Of a DNA stretch of 24,886 nucleotides, positions 21,557-24,886 are shown piece after piece. The stretch spans positions 1 to 24,886 of the forward strand of contig DRJJ01000033.1 in NCBI GenBank assembly GCA_011052255.1. Reading direction: 5' to 3'. Source of the stretch: Gammaproteobacteria bacterium. GTDB taxonomy: Bacteria; Pseudomonadota; Gammaproteobacteria; DRJJ01. Made by a program: the position numbers and the translations under genes. Position 1 is the first letter of the stretch, and each line of letters begins with the position of its first letter. The notes below the pieces were generated by a model that worked only from the letters and a program-made list of their open reading frames with translations, was not told the origin of the DNA and did not search any database.

Positions 21557-22306
21557 ATGATAGCGACACTGGATAATTCAATTGCACTGGTAACGGGCGC
21601 CAGTCGCGGCATCGGTCAGGCTATAGCGCTGAAGCTGGGAGCAGAAGGCGCTACTGTAATCGGTACAGCAACCTCTCAGGCAGGTGCTGATGCAATTAGT
21701 GCCGTGTTGAAAGAGGCAAATATAAACGGTACCGGTATGGTGCTGGATGTAAAAGATGACGAAAACGTCAGCAGCCTGATTAAGGCGGTTACAGAGCAGT
21801 TTGGCGCACCTGCTATATTGGTCAACAACGCCGGCATCACACGCGATAATCTTCTTATGCGTATGAAAGAAGATGAATGGCAATCAATTATTGATACCAA
21901 CCTGACCTCGGTGTATCGGATGAGCAAGGCCTGCATGCGTGGCATGATGAAAGCACGTCAAGGTCGAATTATAAATATCGCCTCAGTGGTTGGTGTCTCC
22001 GGTAACCCGGGTCAGACCAACTATGCGGCATCCAAGGCGGGCATGATAGGCTTTGCAAAATCACTGGCCCGTGAAGTGGGCTCACGCAATATCACTGTCA
22101 ACACAGTGGCCCCCGGGTTCATTGATACCGATATGACGCGTGAACTTTCTGACGAGCAGCGTACAGCACTTAAAGCACAAATACCGCTCAATCGCCTGGG
22201 TGACCCCGCTGATATTGCCAATGCAGTCGTCTTTCTGGCTTCCCCGCAGGCGGCGTATATAACCGGTGAAACCATACATGTAAACGGCGGAATGCTGATG
22301 GTGTGA
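21557..22306 (+). CDS. fabG: 3-oxoacyl-ACP reductase (FabG)
   Basis: A 249-residue NADPH-dependent short-chain reductase that reduces beta-ketoacyl-ACP. The cofactor loop TGASRGIG is at 13-20, NNAG at 90-93, and the catalytic residues N115, S143, Y156 and K160 (YAASK) are all present. The C-terminus ends VNGGMLMV, as usual for FabG. The start ATG 21557 has AAAAGAG upstream and lies 41 bases after the inverted-repeat element. Its neighbours and length leave little doubt against other SDR enzymes. Confidence 0.97.
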   Translation: MIATLDNSIALVTGASRGIGQAIALKLGAEGATVIGTATSQAGADAISAVLKEANINGTGMVLDVKDDENVSSLIKAVTEQFGAPAILVNNAGITRDNLLMRMKEDEWQSIIDTNLTSVYRMSKACMRGMMKARQGRIINIASVVGVSGNPGQTNYAASKAGMIGFAKSLAREVGSRNITVNTVAPGFIDTDMTRELSDEQRTALKAQIPLNRLGDPADIANAVVFLASPQAAYITGETIHVNGGMLMV

Positions 22307-22438
22307 TGCTGTTTATAATACGAACTGAATCGCATATGTAACAACTTACATTAAGTGTTAATAATAACTAATTGATAATAAAGAAAATATAATATATGTT
22401 TTTTCTTTCATAGTCCTGTAAAATACGGGGTTGAATTA

Positions 22439-22468
22439 TTGGCATGCCGGCGCAGATTCCAATACAAT
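22439..22468 (+). promoter_or_regulatory. candidate acpP promoter with GC-rich discriminator
   Basis: TTGGCA (22439-22444) and TACAAT (22463-22468), each one base from consensus, are 18 bases apart. A very AT-rich stretch (about 22340-22415) precedes them. The bases after the -10 are ACGCCCG, a GC-rich discriminator of the type linked to ppGpp control. Initiation near 22476 gives a leader of about 55 bases. The 224-base fabG-acpP gap also has a perfect TATAAT at 22388-22393 without a partner -35. A separate acpP promoter fits the need for abundant ACP. Confidence 0.55.
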
Positions 22469-22530
22469 ACGCCCGCAGTGGATAAGATATCTATTGCAAA
22501 CAGTCTTATATAAATGAGGATGAATTTAAA

Positions 22531-22767
22531 ATGAGCTCAATCGACGAACGTGTGAAAAAAATAATCATAGAACAGCTTGGCGTCAGTGAAGACCAGGTCA
22601 CCAGCGAGGCATCTTTCGTCGATGATCTTGGTGCAGATTCTCTGGATACCGTAGAACTGGTTATGGCACTGGAAGAAGAGTTCGAATGCGAAATTCCTGA
22701 TGAAGATTCTGCAAAAATCGTTACAGTTCAGGATGCGATTAACTTCGTATCCGCACATATGGACTAA
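22531..22767 (+). CDS. acpP: acyl carrier protein
   Basis: A 78-residue very acidic protein that carries growing acyl chains on phosphopantetheine attached to S37 in the DSL motif (LGADSLDTVELVMALEEEF). Helices I-IV and the length match E. coli AcpP. The start ATG 22531 follows GAGGAT at good distance. It has its own upstream promoter candidate and a strong stem-loop just downstream, an arrangement expected to give more acpP message than that of its neighbours. Confidence 0.98.
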   Translation: MSSIDERVKKIIIEQLGVSEDQVTSEASFVDDLGADSLDTVELVMALEEEFECEIPDEDSAKIVTVQDAINFVSAHMD

Positions 22768-22787
22768 TATCCGGTTACTTAAATAAA

Positions 22788-22813
22788 CAGGGCATAGAAA
22801 AGTCTGTGCCCTG
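22788..22813 (+). terminator. strong stem-loop between acpP and fabF (attenuator or mRNA stabiliser)
   Basis: An 11-bp stem with one U-G pair and a 4-base loop: CAGGGCATAGA (22788-22798), AAAG, TCTGTGCCCTG (22803-22813). It begins 21 bases after the acpP stop and 37 before the fabF start. No U-tract follows (gcgatcatttc), so it more likely protects the acpP 3' end or causes partial termination than complete stop. Confidence 0.5.
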
Positions 22814-22849
22814 GCGATCATTTCAACCATCACGTAAGGGGCAACCGTC

Positions 22850-24091
22850 TTGTCTAAGCGTCGTGTCGTGGTTACAGGCCTGGGAATAATCTCGCCGGTC
22901 GGTAACACCATAGAATATGCCTGGAGCAATATTCTTGCTGGTCAATCAGGTATTGAGAACATCACCTCATTTGATGTTTCGGCATTTTCCGTGCGTATCG
23001 GCGGTACAATAAATGACTTTGATCCAAAAGAATATATCGCTCCGAAAGATATTAAAAAAATGGACCCTTTTATCCATTATGGTATTGCCGCAGCGGTTCA
23101 GGCGATTGATGATGCAGGGCTGGAAACTACTGAAGAAAATCCTGAACGAATTGGTGTTGCTATCGGCTCTGGTATCGGTGGCATTTCCTCTATTGAAAAA
23201 AGCCACAACATTTACCTGAAAAGTGGTCCACGTAAGATCTCGCCGTTTTTCATACCACAAAGCATCACTAACATGATTTCGGGCAACCTATCGATCATGT
23301 ATGGTTATATGGGGCCTAACATCGCTATTGTTACGGCCTGTACCACAGGCACTCATAATATTGGTGAGGCCGGGCGTATGATTGCCTATGGTGATGCAGA
23401 CGTGATGATTGCAGGTGGCGCTGAAATGGCAACCACTCCATGTAGCCTGGGTGGCTTTGCGGCTGCACGTGCGCTGTCTACCCGGAATGATGATCCGGTT
23501 CATGCCAGTCGTCCCTGGGACAAGGACAGGGACGGATTTGTACTGGGTGATGGTGCCGGAGTACTGGTACTGGAAGAATATGAACATGCCAAAAAGCGAG
23601 GCGCTCGTATCTACGCTGAGCTGGCCGGTTTTGGTATGAGTGGTGATGCTTACCACATGACTAAGCCTTCCCAGGGGGGCGAGGGTGCCAAACGCTGCAT
23701 GTTGAATGCGATGCGTGATGCGGGTATCAATAATTCGGAAATTGATTATATCAATGCCCACGGTACCTCGACACCTGCAGGTGACGTAGCAGAGACCAAT
23801 GGCCTGAAAGCCGCGCTGGGTGAGCATGCAGCGACTACTGCCATCAGTTCGACCAAGTCCATGACCGGGCACTTATTAGGTGCAGCTGGCGGTGTTGAAT
23901 CCGTATTCAGTATACTGGCCATGCGGGATCAGGTCGCTCCGCCAACTATTAATCTGGATAACCCTGACCCTGAATGCGACCTGGACTATGTACCCCACAC
24001 GGCGCGTAATATGAAAATCGATGTTTGCATGTCTAATTCATTCGGTTTTGGTGGCACCAACGGAACGCTGATATTCCGTAAACTGGATTAG
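22850..24091 (+). CDS. fabF: 3-oxoacyl-ACP synthase II (FabF)
   Basis: A 413-residue elongating condensing enzyme. The nucleophile is C164 in VTACTTGTHNIG, with the two His in NAHGTSTPAGD and GHLLGAAGG and the Lys in STKSMTGH; the C-terminal glycine-rich SNSFGFGGTNGTL is present. TTG at 22850 is the start: it gives the expected SKRRVVVTGLG N-terminus and has AAGGGG a few bases upstream. A rare start plus the stem-loop before it suggests deliberately lower expression than acpP. It is followed 44 bases later by pabB. Confidence 0.96.
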   Translation: MSKRRVVVTGLGIISPVGNTIEYAWSNILAGQSGIENITSFDVSAFSVRIGGTINDFDPKEYIAPKDIKKMDPFIHYGIAAAVQAIDDAGLETTEENPERIGVAIGSGIGGISSIEKSHNIYLKSGPRKISPFFIPQSITNMISGNLSIMYGYMGPNIAIVTACTTGTHNIGEAGRMIAYGDADVMIAGGAEMATTPCSLGGFAAARALSTRNDDPVHASRPWDKDRDGFVLGDGAGVLVLEEYEHAKKRGARIYAELAGFGMSGDAYHMTKPSQGGEGAKRCMLNAMRDAGINNSEIDYINAHGTSTPAGDVAETNGLKAALGEHAATTAISSTKSMTGHLLGAAGGVESVFSILAMRDQVAPPTINLDNPDPECDLDYVPHTARNMKIDVCMSNSFGFGGTNGTLIFRKLD

Positions 24092-24135
24092 ACTTCTATC
24101 AACCTGCCGTTGATGGAGTAACGGTACGCACACTT

Positions 24136-24886
24136 ATGGCAGTCAGTTCACAAATATCCGCAGGTTTATTATCCTCAGGGCATCGCAGATCTGCAGCAGG
24201 AACAATCTATAAACAGGTTAATGACGGTTTAACTGACCTGACCAGACTGCATGAGCTAAATTCACAGCGTTATCCTTTTCTGTTACAAAGCATGGCGATC
24301 GCGCCAGATCATGACAGCAGTTCCTCACTAACATCGCGTTATGACATTTTATTTGCGTTCCCGGGCGAGACACTCAAAAAACTGGCAGACGGTAGCTGCG
24401 TCCATTCCGAAAAAGGCAGAATGCAGGGCGGATTTCTTGACCTGCTGGATCAACACTGGCTGGCCAACAGAACAGAGTTGCCTGCTACGGCATTGCCCTT
24501 CAGTGGGGGCTGGTTCCTGTATCTGGGTTATGAACTGGCAGGTGAAATTGAAACGGGTCTGAAGCTGCCTGTAGCGGGTCAGGCATTACCCGTCGCCTGT
24601 GCCGTGCGTATCCCGGCCGCAATAATACGGGATCGTGTGCTGGATCAGTTGTGGCTGGTAGCCGAGAAGGATCATGCCGATCTGATCACAGAACTCGAAC
24701 AGGATATAAGCCAGGTAGTCGCTGATACCACACACATGCCAGGGACCACTATTCAGGATGAGACTGATAAAATAACCGACCCAGTTAAACTGAATGAAGA
24801 CCAGCCGGATGATTATCTGAATGCGGTAAAACGTATCAAGGAATATATTTTTGAAGGTGACGTATTCCAGGTTAATCTGTCACGCA
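24136..24886 (+). CDS. pabB: aminodeoxychorismate synthase component I (PabB), 5' part cut by window end
   Basis: An open frame from ATG 24136 runs to the window edge (250 complete codons). The N-terminal TrpE/PabB lobe is visible with FSGGWFLYLGYELAGEIE. The beginning of the chorismate-binding domain is reached at DDYLNAVKRIKEYIFEGDVFQVNLSR, typical of PabB. With PabA the enzyme makes 4-amino-4-deoxychorismate, the p-aminobenzoate precursor for folate. In E. coli and Pseudomonas the gene after fabF is pabC, which does the next step; here pabB takes that place, and a pabB-pabC fusion or pabC downstream is possible. Anthranilate synthase component I is a less likely reading. The ribosome-binding site is weak: GGAG lies 17 bases before the ATG. 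Confidence 0.88.
   Translation, partial: MAVSSQISAGLLSSGHRRSAAGTIYKQVNDGLTDLTRLHELNSQRYPFLLQSMAIAPDHDSSSSLTSRYDILFAFPGETLKKLADGSCVHSEKGRMQGGFLDLLDQHWLANRTELPATALPFSGGWFLYLGYELAGEIETGLKLPVAGQALPVACAVRIPAAIIRDRVLDQLWLVAEKDHADLITELEQDISQVVADTTHMPGTTIQDETDKITDPVKLNEDQPDDYLNAVKRIKEYIFEGDVFQVNLSR

Noticed and set aside
23288..23872. 194-codon frame antisense to fabF
   Set aside because: It is fully inside a highly conserved gene, lacks a good start site and has no recognisable domain.
1..24886. CRISPR arrays, tRNA or rRNA genes, transposases, prophage or defence genes
   Set aside because: I looked for regularly spaced repeats, cloverleaf-like stretches and typical protein motifs and found none; nearly all the DNA is accounted for by housekeeping genes.

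Overview
The window comes from a free-standing gammaproteobacterial chromosome, outside the Enterobacterales. Two well-known syntenic blocks support this: exbB-exbD-(msbA)-lpxK-ycaR-kdsB-LMW phosphatase, and rne | rluC-HAD-sppA ... maf | yceD-rpmF-plsX-fabH-fabD-fabG-acpP-fabF. Gene order resembles Pseudomonas and E. coli. Almost every open frame has a confident housekeeping assignment, and I see no phage, transposase, CRISPR, toxin-antitoxin or defence module.

Layout. 1-553: 3' end of comEC. 716-5503 (+): a tightly packed envelope operon made of an ExbB/TolQ-type and ExbD/TolR-type energiser pair, the lipid A flippase MsbA, lipid A 4'-kinase LpxK, a Trm112/YcaR-like small protein and CMP-Kdo synthetase KdsB. 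5562-6435: a small conserved-type hypothetical gene (-) divergent from a low-molecular-weight protein tyrosine phosphatase (+). 6515-9247 (-): RNase E with a long structured leader, divergent from rluC. 9603-13410 (+): rluC, HAD phosphatase, S49 peptidase and an FAD oxidoreductase with a Cys-rich tail. 13423-17388 (-): maf/yceF and a two-subunit biotin carboxylase/carboxyltransferase pair best read as pyruvate carboxylase PycA-PycB. 17547-24886 (+): yceD, rpmF and the type II fatty acid synthesis cluster, running into pabB, which is cut by the window end.

How it works together. The left half makes and exports lipid A/Kdo and energises the envelope. The centre handles RNA processing and ribosome modification. 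The right half supplies C4 acids (PycAB) and acyl chains (PlsX, FabH/D/G/F, AcpP).

The less ordinary signals are mostly non-coding. (i) A 126-bp near-perfect inverted repeat sits between fabD and fabG, with two small hairpins that share a core sequence. (ii) A perfect 8-3-8 palindrome lies against the -10 of the pycA promoter, opposite a strong, almost leaderless yceD promoter. (iii) The rne 5' leader has a 10-bp long-range pairing and a 10-bp hairpin. (iv) A strong intra-operonic stem-loop separates acpP from fabF. (v) The FAD oxidoreductase ends in six Cys within 16 residues. Non-ATG starts are frequent (GTG: exbB, kdsB, fabH; TTG: exbD, fabF and probably pycA). I did not find a clearly new multi-gene system.
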